Positions 55,195 through 64,000 of a DNA stretch of 64,000 bases are shown in pieces. Within the stretch, counting starts at the first letter, position 1. Each line of letters opens with the position of its first letter. Origin of the DNA: Brevibacterium spongiae (GTDB lineage: Bacteria > Actinomycetota > Actinomycetes > Actinomycetales > Brevibacteriaceae); the NCBI RefSeq assembly GCF_026168515.1, contig NZ_CP093443.1, forward strand, positions 1,860,001 through 1,924,000, read 5' to 3'. Below the pieces are notes generated by a model. The model did not search any database. It was not told the origin of the DNA and was given only the letters and a program-made list of their open reading frames with translations. A program made the position numbers and the translations under genes.

Positions 55195-55446
55195 ATGGCA
55201 AGCAAAAAGGGAGTCAGCTCGACCCGCAACGGTCGCGACTCGAACCCACAGTACCTCGGCGTCAAGCGCTTCGGCGGCCAGACCGTCAAGGCCGGCGAGA
55301 TCATCGTCCGCCAGCGCGGAACCAAATTCCACCCCGGCTCCAATGTCGGCCGCGGTGGCGACGATACCCTCTTCGCACTGACTGCAGGAGCCGTGGAATT
55401 CGGCAAGCGCAACGGTCGCAAGATCGTCAACATCGTCGGGGCCTGA
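55195..55446 (+). CDS. rpmA: 50S ribosomal protein L27
   Basis: 83-aa protein whose flexible N-terminus reaches the peptidyl-transferase centre. It begins [16 protein letters not shown], with Ser at position 3 where many bacteria have His (MAHKKG). [11 protein letters not shown] and [21 protein letters not shown] are conserved. No N-terminal extension needing cleavage, as expected outside Firmicutes. A ribosome site AAGAGGAG precedes the ATG. Confidence 0.99.
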   Translation: MASKKGVSSTRNGRDSNPQYLGVKRFGGQTVKAGEIIVRQRGTKFHPGSNVGRGGDDTLFALTAGAVEFGKRNGRKIVNIVGA

Positions 55447-55500
55447 TCCTCACCGGATCCGTTCCAACGTCAATATGAATTCTCCCCACTGAGGGGACCA

Positions 55501-55530
55501 TGAAGGGTGAGTCGAAGGACTCACCCTTCA
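55501..55530 (+). terminator. hairpin between rpmA and obgE
   Basis: Perfect 13-bp stem (55501-55513 with 55518-55530) with GAAG loop, ending 17 bp before the obgE ATG. It may attenuate read-through from the ribosomal genes or shape access to the obgE ribosome site. Confidence 0.65.
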
Positions 55531-55547
55531 TCTGATATAAGGACACT

Positions 55548-57116
55548 ATGGCCACCGAGTTCGTAGACCGCGTCACCGTTCATCTCGCCGCCGGCGATGG
55601 AGGGAACGGGTGCGCCTCGATCAGGCGTGAGAAGTTCAAACCGCTCGGCGGCCCCGATGGAGCCGACGGCGGGAACGGCGGCAACATCATCTTCCGAGTG
55701 GATCGCCAGACCACCACTCTGCTGCCGCTGCACCATCGTCCGCATCTGCGTGCTGAGGGCGGAGGAATCGGCAAGGGCGATCTTCGTCATGGAGCCGACG
55801 GCAAAGACCTCATCATCGAGGTGCCCGAAGGCACGGTCGTCAAGGACTCCGGCGGCAGCGTCATCGTCGACCTCGTCGAGGACGGCACCGAATTCACCGC
55901 AGCCGCCGGAGGGCGCGGAGGACTCGGCAACGCCGCCCTGGCCTCGACGAAGCGCAAAGCCCCGGGCTTCGCTCTCCTCGGGGAACCGGGAGAGACGCTG
56001 AGTCTGGTCCTCGAACTCAAGACCATCGCCGACATCGCCTTCGTCGGGTACCCGTCCGCCGGCAAGTCGAGTCTCATCGCCGCACTGTCCGCGGCGAAGC
56101 CGAAGATCGCCGACTACCCGTTCACCACCCTCGTGCCCAACCTCGGAGTGGTCCAGGCAGGCGACACCCGCTACACCGTCGCCGATGTGCCCGGACTCAT
56201 CCCCGGCGCCTCCGAAGGCAAGGGGCTGGGGCTGGAATTCCTCCGTCACGTCGAACGCTGCGCGGGTCTCGTGCACGTCATCGATATGGCCACGTGGGAG
56301 CCCGATCGTGATCCGGTCTCCGACCTCACGATCATCGAGTCCGAACTCGCCGCCTATGCTGTCGACCTCGACGACGGCAGCGGACTGCTCCCGCTGTCCG
56401 AACGCCCCAAACTCGTGGCGCTGAACAAGGTCGACATTCCCGACGGAAGCGATCTCGCCGACATTGTGCGTCCCGATCTCGAAGCCGCCGGCTACCGAGT
56501 CTTCGAGATCTCCGCGGTCAGCCACGCCGGACTTCGCGAGCTCTCCTTCGCCATGGCCGAACTCGTGGTGGCAGAACGTGAACGCCGAGCCGAAGTCGAA
56601 GCCACACCGCAGCGTGTGGTGATCCGTCCGAAGGCCGTGGACGATCGCGGATTCGAGATCCGTGCCGAACGCGACGCGGAGGGACCCCTGTTCCGGGTCC
56701 TCGGCGACAAGCCCCGTCGCTGGGTGCAGCAGACGGACTTCGGCAATGATGAGGCCGTCGGCTATCTCGCCGATCGTCTCGATCATCTCGGCGTCGAGGA
56801 GGCGCTGTTCAAGGCCGGGGCGAAACCCGGCGACACCATCGTCGTCGGCGGAGACGACGGAGTCGTCTTCGACTGGGATCCGACCACCGTCGGCGGTGCC
56901 GAGCTGCTCGGTTCGCGCGGTTCGGACCTCCGTCTGGAAGACGACACGCGGTCCACTCGCAAGGAGCGCAAGGCCGCCTATCACGAACGGATGGACGCGA
57001 AGGCCGCAGTCCGCGCCGAATTCGAGCAGGAGCGCCTCGCCGAGCGTGCCCAGCGTGAGAGTGGTGCACGAAACGAGGCGACGCCGGCTCCCGAGTCGGG
57101 AGACAGCGAGAAGTGA
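55548..57116 (+). CDS. obgE: Obg-family GTPase (CgtA), 50S assembly factor
   Basis: Essential GTPase for late 50S assembly and stress signalling. The 522-aa product has the Gly-rich Obg domain (residues 1-160, [27 protein letters not shown]). The G domain has P-loop GYPSAGKSS at 167-175, DVPGLIPGA and NKVD. The C-terminal OCT domain is at about 350-440. An additional basic/acidic tail of about 80 residues follows. ATG with AAGGA upstream. The stop overlaps proB (GTGA), so translation is coupled. Confidence 0.98.
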   Translation: MATEFVDRVTVHLAAGDGGNGCASIRREKFKPLGGPDGADGGNGGNIIFRVDRQTTTLLPLHHRPHLRAEGGGIGKGDLRHGADGKDLIIEVPEGTVVKDSGGSVIVDLVEDGTEFTAAAGGRGGLGNAALASTKRKAPGFALLGEPGETLSLVLELKTIADIAFVGYPSAGKSSLIAALSAAKPKIADYPFTTLVPNLGVVQAGDTRYTVADVPGLIPGASEGKGLGLEFLRHVERCAGLVHVIDMATWEPDRDPVSDLTIIESELAAYAVDLDDGSGLLPLSERPKLVALNKVDIPDGSDLADIVRPDLEAAGYRVFEISAVSHAGLRELSFAMAELVVAERERRAEVEATPQRVVIRPKAVDDRGFEIRAERDAEGPLFRVLGDKPRRWVQQTDFGNDEAVGYLADRLDHLGVEEALFKAGAKPGDTIVVGGDDGVVFDWDPTTVGGAELLGSRGSDLRLEDDTRSTRKERKAAYHERMDAKAAVRAEFEQERLAERAQRESGARNEATPAPESGDSEK

Positions 57117-58279
57117 GCGCCACGCCGCAGGCCAGCGGTGTTGCATCCGCAGCCCGTGAGGATATCGCCACCGCTCGGCGTATCGTCGTCAAGGTCGGTT
57201 CGTCGTCCCTGACGACCATCGACGGCGGTCTCGACGAAGCCAAGCTCATTGCGCTCACCGATGTCATCGGAGCCCATCGGGCCGCCGGGCACGAGGTGAT
57301 CCTCGTGTCCTCGGGCGCGATCGCCGCCGGGCTCGATCCGATGGGGTTGAACAGACGGCCCCGGGACCTCGCTACCCAGCAGGCAGCAGCCGGTGTCGGA
57401 CAGGGACTGCTCATGGCCGCGTACGCCCGTGCGCTGGGTCGCTACGACCTCGTTCCCGGACAGGTGCTGCTGTCCGCCGACGACCTCATCCGCCGGACTC
57501 AGTACAAGAACGCCCAACGCGCCATCGACAAACTCCTCGCCCTGGGCACCCTGCCCATCGTCAACGAGAACGATGCCGTGGCGACAGAGGAGATCCGCTT
57601 CGGCGACAACGACCGGCTCGCGGCTCTCGTCGCGCACCTGTCCCACGCGGATGCCCTCGTCCTCCTCTCCGACGTCGATGCTCTCTACTCGGGTCCTCCG
57701 GACCTGCCCTGCTCTCATCTCATCGGCCGGGTGCACGGACCCGGCGATCTTGCAGACATCGCCATCGGCGGGGTCGGATCCGCCGGGACCGGCACCGGCG
57801 GGATGGCCACTAAGGTCGATGCCGCGATCATGGTCGCCGACTCCGGCATTCCCGCGGTCCTGACATCGGCACCGCGGGTCGCCTCGGTGCTGGCGGGGGA
57901 GGAGGTCGGCACATACTTCGCAGTCACCCATCGCCGGCGCGGCACCCGGCTGCTGTGGCTGCGCCATCTGGCGCGGACCTTCGGCTCGGTGACCATCGAT
58001 CGGGGAGCTGAGCGAGCTGTGCTCTCCCGGGGCACGTCGCTGCTCGCGGCCGGCGTCACCTCCAGCGAAGGAGACTTCGAAGCCGGTGACCCCGTCGAGA
58101 TCCGCAACGTCGACGGCGAGGTCATCGCCCGGGGGATGACGAACTTCTCATCCGCGGAGCTGCCGCTGATGTTCGGGTCCACAACCGAGGAACTTGGCAC
58201 CCGTCTGGGAAATGATTACCGTAAAGAGGTCATCCATCGTAACGATCTCGTTCTCACACAGGTGAGCGGGGGGAGATAG
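57113..58279 (+). CDS. proB: glutamate 5-kinase
   Basis: First step of proline synthesis: phosphorylates glutamate to glutamyl 5-phosphate. The 388-aa product has the amino-acid-kinase fold ([52 protein letters not shown]) and a C-terminal PUA domain ([27 protein letters not shown]). GTG start overlaps the obgE stop. proA follows after only 3 bp; the two enzymes pass on a labile intermediate. Confidence 0.97.
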   Translation: MSATPQASGVASAAREDIATARRIVVKVGSSSLTTIDGGLDEAKLIALTDVIGAHRAAGHEVILVSSGAIAAGLDPMGLNRRPRDLATQQAAAGVGQGLLMAAYARALGRYDLVPGQVLLSADDLIRRTQYKNAQRAIDKLLALGTLPIVNENDAVATEEIRFGDNDRLAALVAHLSHADALVLLSDVDALYSGPPDLPCSHLIGRVHGPGDLADIAIGGVGSAGTGTGGMATKVDAAIMVADSGIPAVLTSAPRVASVLAGEEVGTYFAVTHRRRGTRLLWLRHLARTFGSVTIDRGAERAVLSRGTSLLAAGVTSSEGDFEAGDPVEIRNVDGEVIARGMTNFSSAELPLMFGSTTEELGTRLGNDYRKEVIHRNDLVLTQVSGGR

Positions 58280-58282
58280 CAC

Positions 58283-59572
58283 ATGAGCGCTGCAGCCGAG
58301 ATCCACCCCAAGACCGTGCGCGGCGTGACCCGGATCGCGCGCAACGCCAAAGCTGCCTCGAGTTTCCTGGCCACGACGTCGACGACCGGCAAGGACGCCG
58401 CCCTGCAGGCCATCGCCGAGGCGCTGCGGACGCACACTGACCGCATCGTCAAAGCCAACGACGCCGACATCGCCGCCGGCACCGAGAGCGGGATGAGCGA
58501 TTCGCTGCTGGACCGTCTGCGCCTCGACGCCGATCGCATCGCCGCGATCGCCGACTCTGTCGAAGCCGTCATCGATCTGCCCGATCCCGTCGGCGACGTC
58601 GTCCTCGGTCGGACCCTGCCCAACAGCATCAGACTCACCCAGACGCGAGTGCCGATGGGAGTCATCGGCGCCATCTACGAAGCCCGTCCGAACGTCACCG
58701 TCGACATCGCCGTGCTCGCACTGAAGTCCGGCAACGCCACGGTGCTGCGTGGAGGCTCGGCGGCACAGAATACGAACACGGAGCTGATCTCCATCCTCCG
58801 CAGCGCCATCGAGTCGACGGGACTGCCTGCTGACACGGTCAACGGCATCGACCAGTACGGCCGGGAGGGAGCGAACGTGCTCATGCACGCCCGTGACTTC
58901 GTTGATCTCCTCATTCCCCGAGGCGGCGCCGAACTCATCAACATGGTCGTGCAGGAATCGATCGTGCCCGTCATCGAGACCGGGGTGGGCAATGTCCATA
59001 TGTTCATCGATTCCACGGCCACGGTGAAGACTGCCGTGGACCTTGTGGTCAACTCGAAGACACAGCGTCCCAGCGTCTGCAACTCCCTCGAAACGCTGCT
59101 CGTCCACGAGAAGGCCGCCAAACGCGTGCTGCCGAAGATCCTCGAACGCCTCGACCAGGCCGGCGTCATCGTCCACGCCGACTCGGACGTCTCGGCTCTG
59201 GCGCCCTCCTCGATGAAGGTGCGTCGAGTCTCACGCCGGGACTGGGCCAAGGAATACCTCGGACTGGAGATCGCGATCAAACTCGTCTCCGGCATCGAAG
59301 AGGCGATCGATCACATCCGGGCCTACAGCTCCGGTCACACCGAAGTCATCGTGACGAAGGACCTCGACAACGCCGACACCTTCGTCGCCGCCATCGACGC
59401 CGCAGCAGTGGGAGTCAACGTCTCGACTCGATTCACCGATGGGGGAGAATTCGGCTTCGGGGCGGAGGTCGGAATCTCGACGCAGAAGCTGCATGCTCGC
59501 GGCCCGATGGGACTCGAACAGCTGACGACCACCAAGTGGGTGATGATGGGCAACGGTCAGATCCGGTCCTGA
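58283..59572 (+). CDS. proA: gamma-glutamyl phosphate reductase
   Basis: Second step of proline synthesis: NADPH reduction of glutamyl 5-phosphate to glutamate semialdehyde. The 429-aa aldehyde-dehydrogenase-fold product shows VPMGVIGAIYEARPNVTVD, GNATVLRGGSAA and the catalytic Cys in QRPSVCNSLETLLVH. The conserved C-terminal HSSGHTE-like stretch (AYSSGHTEVIVT) and FTDGGEFGFGAEVGISTQKLHARGP are present. The ATG at 58283 follows GGGGGAGA. Confidence 0.97.
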   Translation: MSAAAEIHPKTVRGVTRIARNAKAASSFLATTSTTGKDAALQAIAEALRTHTDRIVKANDADIAAGTESGMSDSLLDRLRLDADRIAAIADSVEAVIDLPDPVGDVVLGRTLPNSIRLTQTRVPMGVIGAIYEARPNVTVDIAVLALKSGNATVLRGGSAAQNTNTELISILRSAIESTGLPADTVNGIDQYGREGANVLMHARDFVDLLIPRGGAELINMVVQESIVPVIETGVGNVHMFIDSTATVKTAVDLVVNSKTQRPSVCNSLETLLVHEKAAKRVLPKILERLDQAGVIVHADSDVSALAPSSMKVRRVSRRDWAKEYLGLEIAIKLVSGIEEAIDHIRAYSSGHTEVIVTKDLDNADTFVAAIDAAAVGVNVSTRFTDGGEFGFGAEVGISTQKLHARGPMGLEQLTTTKWVMMGNGQIRS

Positions 59573-59745
59573 TTCCCAACCGGCCCGAAACTCTCACAGA
59601 CGGGGCACACCCGCCCCGCCTCGGCGGATTCGGATCCGGTCGAAGTCATGTCGATGCCGTATTCCCGGGTCGTTCATGAGAAACTGAGAAGGAAGCGAAA
59701 CCGACGCTCACCATCAGCGTCGGAGAAGACAGAAGGAGTTATCAC

Positions 59746-59907
59746 GTGAACGCAGCCATTATGGTCGCCGCGGCCGAAGGTGGGGAGCAGGCAGCCCACG
59801 TCGAGCTGCCGATGGATCCGATCTGGTACGGACTCATCACCCTGGCGATCTTCCTCACGATTGGCGTTGTGACTCGGTCGTGGAAGGGCATCTCGTACCG
59901 CCACTGA
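59746..59907 (+). CDS. 53-aa single-span membrane protein between proA and nadD
   Basis: Small gene too short for most callers. GTG 59746 has AGAAGGAG upstream, and the stop TGA at 59905-59907 directly abuts the nadD ATG at 59909. The product begins [15 protein letters not shown] (V read as Met) and has one hydrophobic segment ([17 protein letters not shown]) and a basic end ([10 protein letters not shown]), so probably C-in. Similar tiny membrane proteins occur between proA and nadD in other Actinobacteria; the function is unknown. The strong ribosome site and tight packing support expression. Confidence 0.78.
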   Translation: MNAAIMVAAAEGGEQAAHVELPMDPIWYGLITLAIFLTIGVVTRSWKGISYRH

Positions 59908-59908
59908 T

Positions 59909-60514
59909 ATGGCAGATCACAGACGCAGAGTCGGTGTCATGGGCGGCACCTTCGACCCCGTCCACCACGGCCACCTCGTCGCGGCAAGTGAGGTCCAAGC
60001 GACCTTCGACCTCGACGAGGTGGTTTTCGTCCCCACCGGACGGCCGTATCAGAAGGACGTCGAAGAAGTCACCAGCGCCGAACACCGGTACCTGATGACC
60101 GTGATCGCCACCGCATCGAATCCACGCTTCACCGTCTCCCGAGCCGACGTCGATCGGCCGGGACCGACCTACACCATCGATACGCTGCGCGACCTGGCCA
60201 GAAGCTACGGGCCGGACACAGAGTTGTTCTTCATCACCGGCGCGGACGCTTTGGCTCAGATTCTGACGTGGAAGAATGTGGATGAGCTGTTTTCCTTGGC
60301 ACACTTCGTCGGGGTCAGTCGACCAGGGCACGAACTCCGTGGTGAGGGACTGCCGGTGGATCGGCTGAGTCTCGTGCAGATTCCGGCGCTGGCGATATCG
60401 TCCACGGATTGCAGACAACGGGTGATGGATGGCGCACCCGTCTGGTACCTCGTGCCGGACGGTGTCGTGCAGTACATTGCGAAATACGAGTTGTACAGGA
60501 GTGAGAATGGCTGA
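59909..60514 (+). CDS. nadD: nicotinate-nucleotide adenylyltransferase
   Basis: Adenylates nicotinate mononucleotide to NaAD, an essential step in NAD synthesis. The 201-aa product has the nucleotidyl-transferase motif [15 protein letters not shown] (HxGH), STDCRQR in place of the usual ISSTxIR, and the C-terminal [18 protein letters not shown] 59909 lies one base after the upstream stop, so it is coupled. The 3' end overlaps the next gene by 8 bp. Confidence 0.96.
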   Translation: MADHRRRVGVMGGTFDPVHHGHLVAASEVQATFDLDEVVFVPTGRPYQKDVEEVTSAEHRYLMTVIATASNPRFTVSRADVDRPGPTYTIDTLRDLARSYGPDTELFFITGADALAQILTWKNVDELFSLAHFVGVSRPGHELRGEGLPVDRLSLVQIPALAISSTDCRQRVMDGAPVWYLVPDGVVQYIAKYELYRSENG

Positions 60515-62096
60515 GGAGCAGTTCACGTCACGTCGAGCCCGGCGCGAAGCCGAACGGCAGGCGGCGGAACGGGCGTTCGAAGCGCGAGAGGTTCCTGACC
60601 AGCCGCAACAGGCCCCGAACTCCCGCGCCGACCTCCTCAGTCCGCCGCCGGCGAAGAAGCCCGACTCGGCACCGGCGTCCCGTCAGGGAGCCGCAGCTGC
60701 GGAGCCAGTCGGGACAGATGACGGAGAGTCAGCGACTTCCCGCATCGACCCCGATCCATCACCGCGGACCAGTCACGAACGCGGTGCCCTGGCCTCGGAC
60801 CATCCGCAGGAGTCCCGGCCACCCGTGCATGCCGAAGACCGGCTCGACCCGCAGCGGACACCGCTGCCGCATTTCGAGTCACGGGCTGAGAAGAAGCGCT
60901 ACCTGCGCGAACACGGACTCTCGCTCAACGGTGATCTGTCCACCGGCGCGCTGCCGGTCGTGGCCGACGACCAGGAGCTGGCCGAACGCCGGGCCGCCTC
61001 CGAAGGTCGCCTGACCGGTCCGGTGCCCGAAGTTTCCGAGCCCGACGAGGATCGTCCCACCGAGGACGGCTCCGCTGAGCCAGCCTCATCGAAATCTCCG
61101 TCTGCTTCGTCAGACAGTCCCGCGTCTGCGCCGTCGGACAATGCCGCGTCTGCACCGTCAGACAATGCGGCGTCCGCACAGTCCGAGTCTGTCGTCGAAC
61201 ACGAGTCCTACGATTCAGCCGGCTTCGGCGGAGCCACCGAGGAAGTTGCCGCCCGTGACTTCGAAGCCCCCGTCACACGCGACTCCGCACCACGTCCCAC
61301 CACACGTGAGAACGAACCGTTCGACGCCCTCTCGATGCCCTTCTCGGCACTCGATGAGGACGCCGCCGAGGATGCGTCGAGCTCGACTGCCCCGTCGAAG
61401 GGCGAGTCGAACTCCAAGCGTGAAACCGCCGCGAAGCGCGAACCCGCCGCGACGAGCGAACCTGCCCCGAACGCCGACCCCGCTTCGAGGCGCGAAGCCG
61501 CCGCGAAGGCCGAACCCGGCACCGGAACTCAGAGCACTGCCGGTGCAGCGGATTCTGCGAAGAGCGCACCCGGAGCAGCGAACGAGACAGCGGCGAAGGA
61601 GACCGAACTCGACGAGGCGGAGCCGGCCGGCCGTGCCCGCCGGATGCCGATCGTGCAGCCGCCTTCGACCTCCGGCGTCCGTGTCGTCACCGCGGCCTCG
61701 GCCCAGATCCCCACCACCGACGAACCCGTCAGTCAGGCCCCGACCGCACCGTCGAACGGCACCGAAACCGCACCTGCGGACGGTGCCGGGCGTTCCGAGG
61801 CGAATGCCCCGTCCCACGAGCCCGGATCCGATGATGCGGCACGCGCACTGGCCGCGAACCCGGAGACGCGCCCGATGGACGCCGTGCCCGAAGCCTGGGC
61901 GCTGCCGAACACCGACTACGAAGACGAAGAGACCGAGAACCCACCGGGAACACGGATCCGCGCCAGTTCCGTGACGGGAGCGGACGGGCAGATCCTCATG
62001 GGCGAAGAGCCCTCGAAGATGCCCTATATCGTCCTCGGAATCGCGGCCTTCTTCGCCATCGCACTCATCGTCGTCGCTTTCATCCTGTTCCAGTGA
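60507..62096 (+). CDS. low-complexity tail-anchored membrane protein, unknown
   Basis: 529-aa protein with no recognised domain. The N-terminus is a basic helix ([26 protein letters not shown]). The middle is 400 residues of Ala/Pro/Ser/Glu/Thr low complexity with an 8-residue repeat (PSDNAASA) and Lys/Arg-Glu-Pro-Ala motifs. One conserved-looking island is [16 protein letters not shown], near residue 115. The C-terminus is a single membrane segment ([22 protein letters not shown]) ending at the last residues, so a tail anchor with the body in the cytoplasm. The ATG at 60507 with ACAGGAG overlaps nadD. Position between nadD and rsfS suggests co-expression, not function. Confidence 0.75.
   Translation: MAEEQFTSRRARREAERQAAERAFEAREVPDQPQQAPNSRADLLSPPPAKKPDSAPASRQGAAAAEPVGTDDGESATSRIDPDPSPRTSHERGALASDHPQESRPPVHAEDRLDPQRTPLPHFESRAEKKRYLREHGLSLNGDLSTGALPVVADDQELAERRAASEGRLTGPVPEVSEPDEDRPTEDGSAEPASSKSPSASSDSPASAPSDNAASAPSDNAASAQSESVVEHESYDSAGFGGATEEVAARDFEAPVTRDSAPRPTTRENEPFDALSMPFSALDEDAAEDASSSTAPSKGESNSKRETAAKREPAATSEPAPNADPASRREAAAKAEPGTGTQSTAGAADSAKSAPGAANETAAKETELDEAEPAGRARRMPIVQPPSTSGVRVVTAASAQIPTTDEPVSQAPTAPSNGTETAPADGAGRSEANAPSHEPGSDDAARALAANPETRPMDAVPEAWALPNTDYEDEETENPPGTRIRASSVTGADGQILMGEEPSKMPYIVLGIAAFFAIALIVVAFILFQ
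61110..61181. repeat. 24-bp tandem repeat, three copies
   Basis: Units at 61110-61133, 61134-61157 and 61158-61181 encode (SDxxASAP)-type octapeptides in the low-complexity protein. A few substitutions separate the copies. Confidence 0.8.
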
Positions 62097-62133
62097 CACC
62101 ACCTGCATTCCTGCATCCATGCGAAAGGATCTT

Positions 62134-62511
62134 GTGAGCGAGATCGCCGAATCCACCCAACTGCTTCGAACCGCCGCTAAGGCCGCGGACGAGAAGCTCG
62201 GTACCGACATCATCGGCCTCGATGTGAGCTCCACGCTCTACATCACCGACGCCTTCCTCATCGTCTCCGCGGACAACGAACGACAGATCGGTGCGATCAT
62301 CGACTCCGTCGAAGAAGCCATCCAACGCGAGCACGGCCGCACACCGCTGCGCCGCGAAGGTCGCGGAGGCGACTGGGTCCTGCTCGACTTCGGTGAGATC
62401 GTCGTCCATGTCTTCTCCGCCGAACAGCGCGAATACTATGCGCTCGAGAGGCTGTGGAAAGACGTGCCGGTCATCGACCTGCAGCTTCCCGCACCAGACG
62501 CAGACGAATGA
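62134..62511 (+). CDS. rsfS: ribosomal silencing factor RsfS
   Basis: Binds L14 on the 50S subunit and blocks subunit joining when nutrients are low. The 125-aa product has the family core: DIIGLDVSSTLYITDAFLIVSADNERQ, HGRTPLRREGRGGDWVLLDFGEIVVHVFSAEQREYYALERLW. GTG 62134 is preferred because GAAAGGA lies 5 nt upstream; ATG 62119 lacks a ribosome site. The next gene's start overlaps the stop (ATGA). Confidence 0.95.
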   Translation: MSEIAESTQLLRTAAKAADEKLGTDIIGLDVSSTLYITDAFLIVSADNERQIGAIIDSVEEAIQREHGRTPLRREGRGGDWVLLDFGEIVVHVFSAEQREYYALERLWKDVPVIDLQLPAPDADE

Positions 62512-63104
62512 CCAAGACCGTCCTGTTCTGGCGCCACGGCCAAACCGATTTCAATGTCGCAGGACGATTTCAAGGCCAGTCGGATGTGCCGCTGAACGAT
62601 GCCGGACGCGCCCAGGCCGAACAGGCCGCCCGTCGGCTCGCCGATTTCGCCCCGCAGCTCATCGTCTCCTCCGACCTGTCGCGGGCCGCGGAGACCGCGG
62701 ACAGTCTCGCAGCGCTTGTCGGCCTGACACCGGTGCGTGACGAGCGGCTGCGCGAAGCCGCCTTCGGCGAATGGGAAGGATCGACCCGCGCCGAGGTGGC
62801 CGAAACCTGGCCGTCGGAACTCGCCGAATGGGCCTCCGGAGCCGATGTGGCTCCTCCGGGCGGAGAATCCCGTTCCGAATCGGGAAGCCGCGTCGCCGCC
62901 GCCGTGACGGACATCGTCGAGTCATCGGATGCACAGACGATCGCGTTCGTCGCCCATGGTGCAGTGCTGCGCGGCGCCGCCGAGATCCTGCTGGAGATGA
63001 ACGCTAGCGGACGCCTCGGCGTGCTCGGCAACTGCGGACACGGAGAGCTCATCCGCTCAGACCGCGCCTGGGTGCTGCGCAGCTGGGGAGAGACTGTCCG
63101 CTGA
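62508..63104 (+). CDS. histidine phosphatase superfamily protein (GpmB-like)
   Basis: 198-aa phosphatase with the RHG motif FWRHGQTDFN (catalytic His at residue 10) and the second His in FVAHGAVLRGAAE. GRFQGQSDVPLND and EAAFGEWEG are family signatures. Actinobacterial homologues next to rsfS are usually annotated as phosphoglycerate mutase-like, but the lack of a dedicated context leaves the substrate open (phosphoglycerate, nucleotide or glucosyl-3-phosphoglycerate are possible). The ATG overlaps the rsfS stop, making a coupled pair. Confidence 0.9.
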   Translation: MTKTVLFWRHGQTDFNVAGRFQGQSDVPLNDAGRAQAEQAARRLADFAPQLIVSSDLSRAAETADSLAALVGLTPVRDERLREAAFGEWEGSTRAEVAETWPSELAEWASGADVAPPGGESRSESGSRVAAAVTDIVESSDAQTIAFVAHGAVLRGAAEILLEMNASGRLGVLGNCGHGELIRSDRAWVLRSWGETVR

Positions 63105-63108
63105 AGCC

Positions 63109-63200
63109 GCACCGGAGTTCCATGTCGCACCGGAACTCCAGTTGAGCACCGGAACTCCAGTTCAACGCCGGAGCTTCATACCGAACCGGAACCCCGTTCT
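63109..63200. repeat. degenerate ~19-bp tandem repeat
   Basis: Units beginning GCACCGGA start at 63109, 63127 and 63146, with two more diverged copies after 63166 that run into the 3' end of the glycosyltransferase gene. The second and third share GCACCGGAACTCCAGTT exactly. Confidence 0.7.
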
Positions 63201-64000
63201 GCAGCGACAGTCCGGATGAGCTCGACCAGAGCCTGCGCTGAGTCCTCCCAGGCGAAGGTCTGCGACTGAACCAGACCGGCCTGAGACTTCTGCTCCCACG
63301 TCCCAGGCTCGGTGAGCTCTGAGATCGCCGCTGCAATCGCCCGCGGGTCCTCCTGGTCGAAATACACGGCCGCATCGCCGGCGATCTCCTTGAAGATCGG
63401 GATATCGGAGACCGCGACGGGAACCCCCTGTGCCATGGCTTCGATGACGGGCAGACCGAAACCCTCCTCCCGCGATGCCGTGACGAGCGCCGTCGCCTCA
63501 TCGAGAAGTTCGGCATAGCGCTCTTCACTGACTCCACGGTGGAAGACGACCCGGGCCCGGTCGGGGATGAGCGCGCGCAGCTGCGCCTCACGGGGCCCGT
63601 CGATCCGGCTGGCCACGTGGAGGGTCCACCCCGGCAAGTACTCGAGTGCAAGGATGAGAGCTTCGACGTTCTTGTACGGAAGGAACGCCCCCATATAGAT
63701 GAGAGTGCGCGCAGCGCTGCGGTTCACGGTCCGCGCCCCGGCGGCGGCCACCTCGGCGGCGTTCGACACCACGGCCACAGGTTTCGTGGTGAGACGATGG
63801 GCAGCGATGAGATCCTTCGTCGTCTGCGACACGGCTGCGACGGCATCGGCCCGATTGAGCAGGAGGCGCTGCGGGACGAAGCTGAGGTGGTAGGCCCGCC
63901 ACAGCAGTCGGATCGGCAGCGGCAGATCCTTCGGCGGCTGCGGATGGGAATAGTAGATGAGATCGTGGATGGTGAGGATGAGCCCGTAGTTCCGGCCGAA
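63176..64000 (-). CDS. glycosyltransferase group 1 (GT4-like), 5'-truncated by window
   Basis: Cytosolic GT-B glycosyltransferase; the frame is still open at base 64000, so the N-terminal part is outside. The 274 residues seen include an N-domain end (ILTIHDLIYYSHPQPPKDLPLP, ADAVAAVSQTTKDLI). The C-domain has the donor-binding region YMGAFLPYKNVEALILALEYLP, VFHRGVSEERYAELLDEATALVTASREEGFGLPVIEAMAQGVPV (the EEGFGLP x8 E motif of GT4) and a final helix. Acceptor and sugar are unknown. It converges on the histidine phosphatase gene; the spacer holds short tandem repeats, not a hairpin. Confidence 0.9.
   Translation of the reverse strand, partial: FGRNYGLILTIHDLIYYSHPQPPKDLPLPIRLLWRAYHLSFVPQRLLLNRADAVAAVSQTTKDLIAAHRLTTKPVAVVSNAAEVAAAGARTVNRSAARTLIYMGAFLPYKNVEALILALEYLPGWTLHVASRIDGPREAQLRALIPDRARVVFHRGVSEERYAELLDEATALVTASREEGFGLPVIEAMAQGVPVAVSDIPIFKEIAGDAAVYFDQEDPRAIAAAISELTEPGTWEQKSQAGLVQSQTFAWEDSAQALVELIRTVAAERGSGSV

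Noticed and set aside
63109..63200. CRISPR-like array
   Set aside because: Units are about 19 bp, contiguous and degenerate, with no spacers and no cas genes.

Overview
The window is 64 kb of high-GC chromosome from an actinomycete. Gene content and order point to Micrococcales, most likely Brevibacterium or a close relative; the genus is inferred, not proven. Actinobacterial hallmarks seen directly are a NucS/EndoMS mismatch endonuclease, tandem clpP1-clpP2-clpX, a translational T-box before ileS, DUF2550 next to the atp operon, the folC-DUF4233-ndk order, and rne-rplU-rpmA-obg-proB-proA-nadD-rsfS. Codon use and gene density look uniform. I see no insertion sequence, prophage, CRISPR array or plasmid feature. 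This is essentially core genome, with 57 protein genes (atpA and one glycosyltransferase cut by the window ends) and three tRNA genes.

Layout. 1-5.7 kb: end of the ATP synthase operon (atpA', atpG, atpD, atpC), a DUF2550 membrane protein and murA. 5.8-8.7 kb: nucS, a small Cys/His protein and a long DivIVA-like coiled-coil protein. 8.9-10.9 kb: thiolase, a thiamine-binding-type protein, a small membrane protein and tRNA-Arg(TCT). 11.1-17.8 kb: two overlapping dynamin-like GTPase genes, an SSB paralogue, a lipoprotein and the ABC-F factor ettA. 17.9-24.6 kb: thioesterases, an unknown protein, truncated haemoglobin glbO, an MscS channel and aminopeptidase N. 24.8-29.1 kb: a DsbA-like protein, rpiB, a zinc alcohol dehydrogenase, tRNA-Pro(TGG), tRNA-Gly(TCC) and a Tat-exported six-hairpin glycosidase-like protein.

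29.3-33.6 kb is a protein-quality-control block: tig, clpP1, clpP2, clpX, with a ClgR-like operator before clpP1. 33.6-41 kb: an MFS transporter, an AIM24 protein, a type-2 valS, a membrane acyltransferase and an SDR. 41-47.7 kb: T-box, ileS, folC, DUF4233, ndk and a VKOR-family protein. 47.9-54.6 kb: RNase E/G, an SPFH protein, a sodium:alanine symporter and chorismate mutase. 54.9-63.1 kb: rplU, rpmA, obgE, proB, proA, a 53-aa membrane protein, nadD, a low-complexity membrane protein, rsfS and a histidine phosphatase. The window closes in a reverse-strand glycosyltransferase.

No entirely new system stands out. The best second looks are: an epsilon subunit lacking its helical C-terminal domain beside an alpha subunit with a charged tail; MurA with Asp in place of the fosfomycin-target Cys; RNase E without its zinc-link cysteines and with a very long acidic/Arg-rich N-terminus; the tandem dynamin-like pair next to an SSB whose C-terminal tip is not acidic; the ileS T-box with visible sequestrator pairing; a full ClgR consensus match; and several genes with a -10 box about 6-9 nt before the start codon, suggesting leaderless mRNAs. 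Convergent or tail-to-tail genes are repeatedly separated by perfect 12-20 bp hairpins with almost no T-tract.
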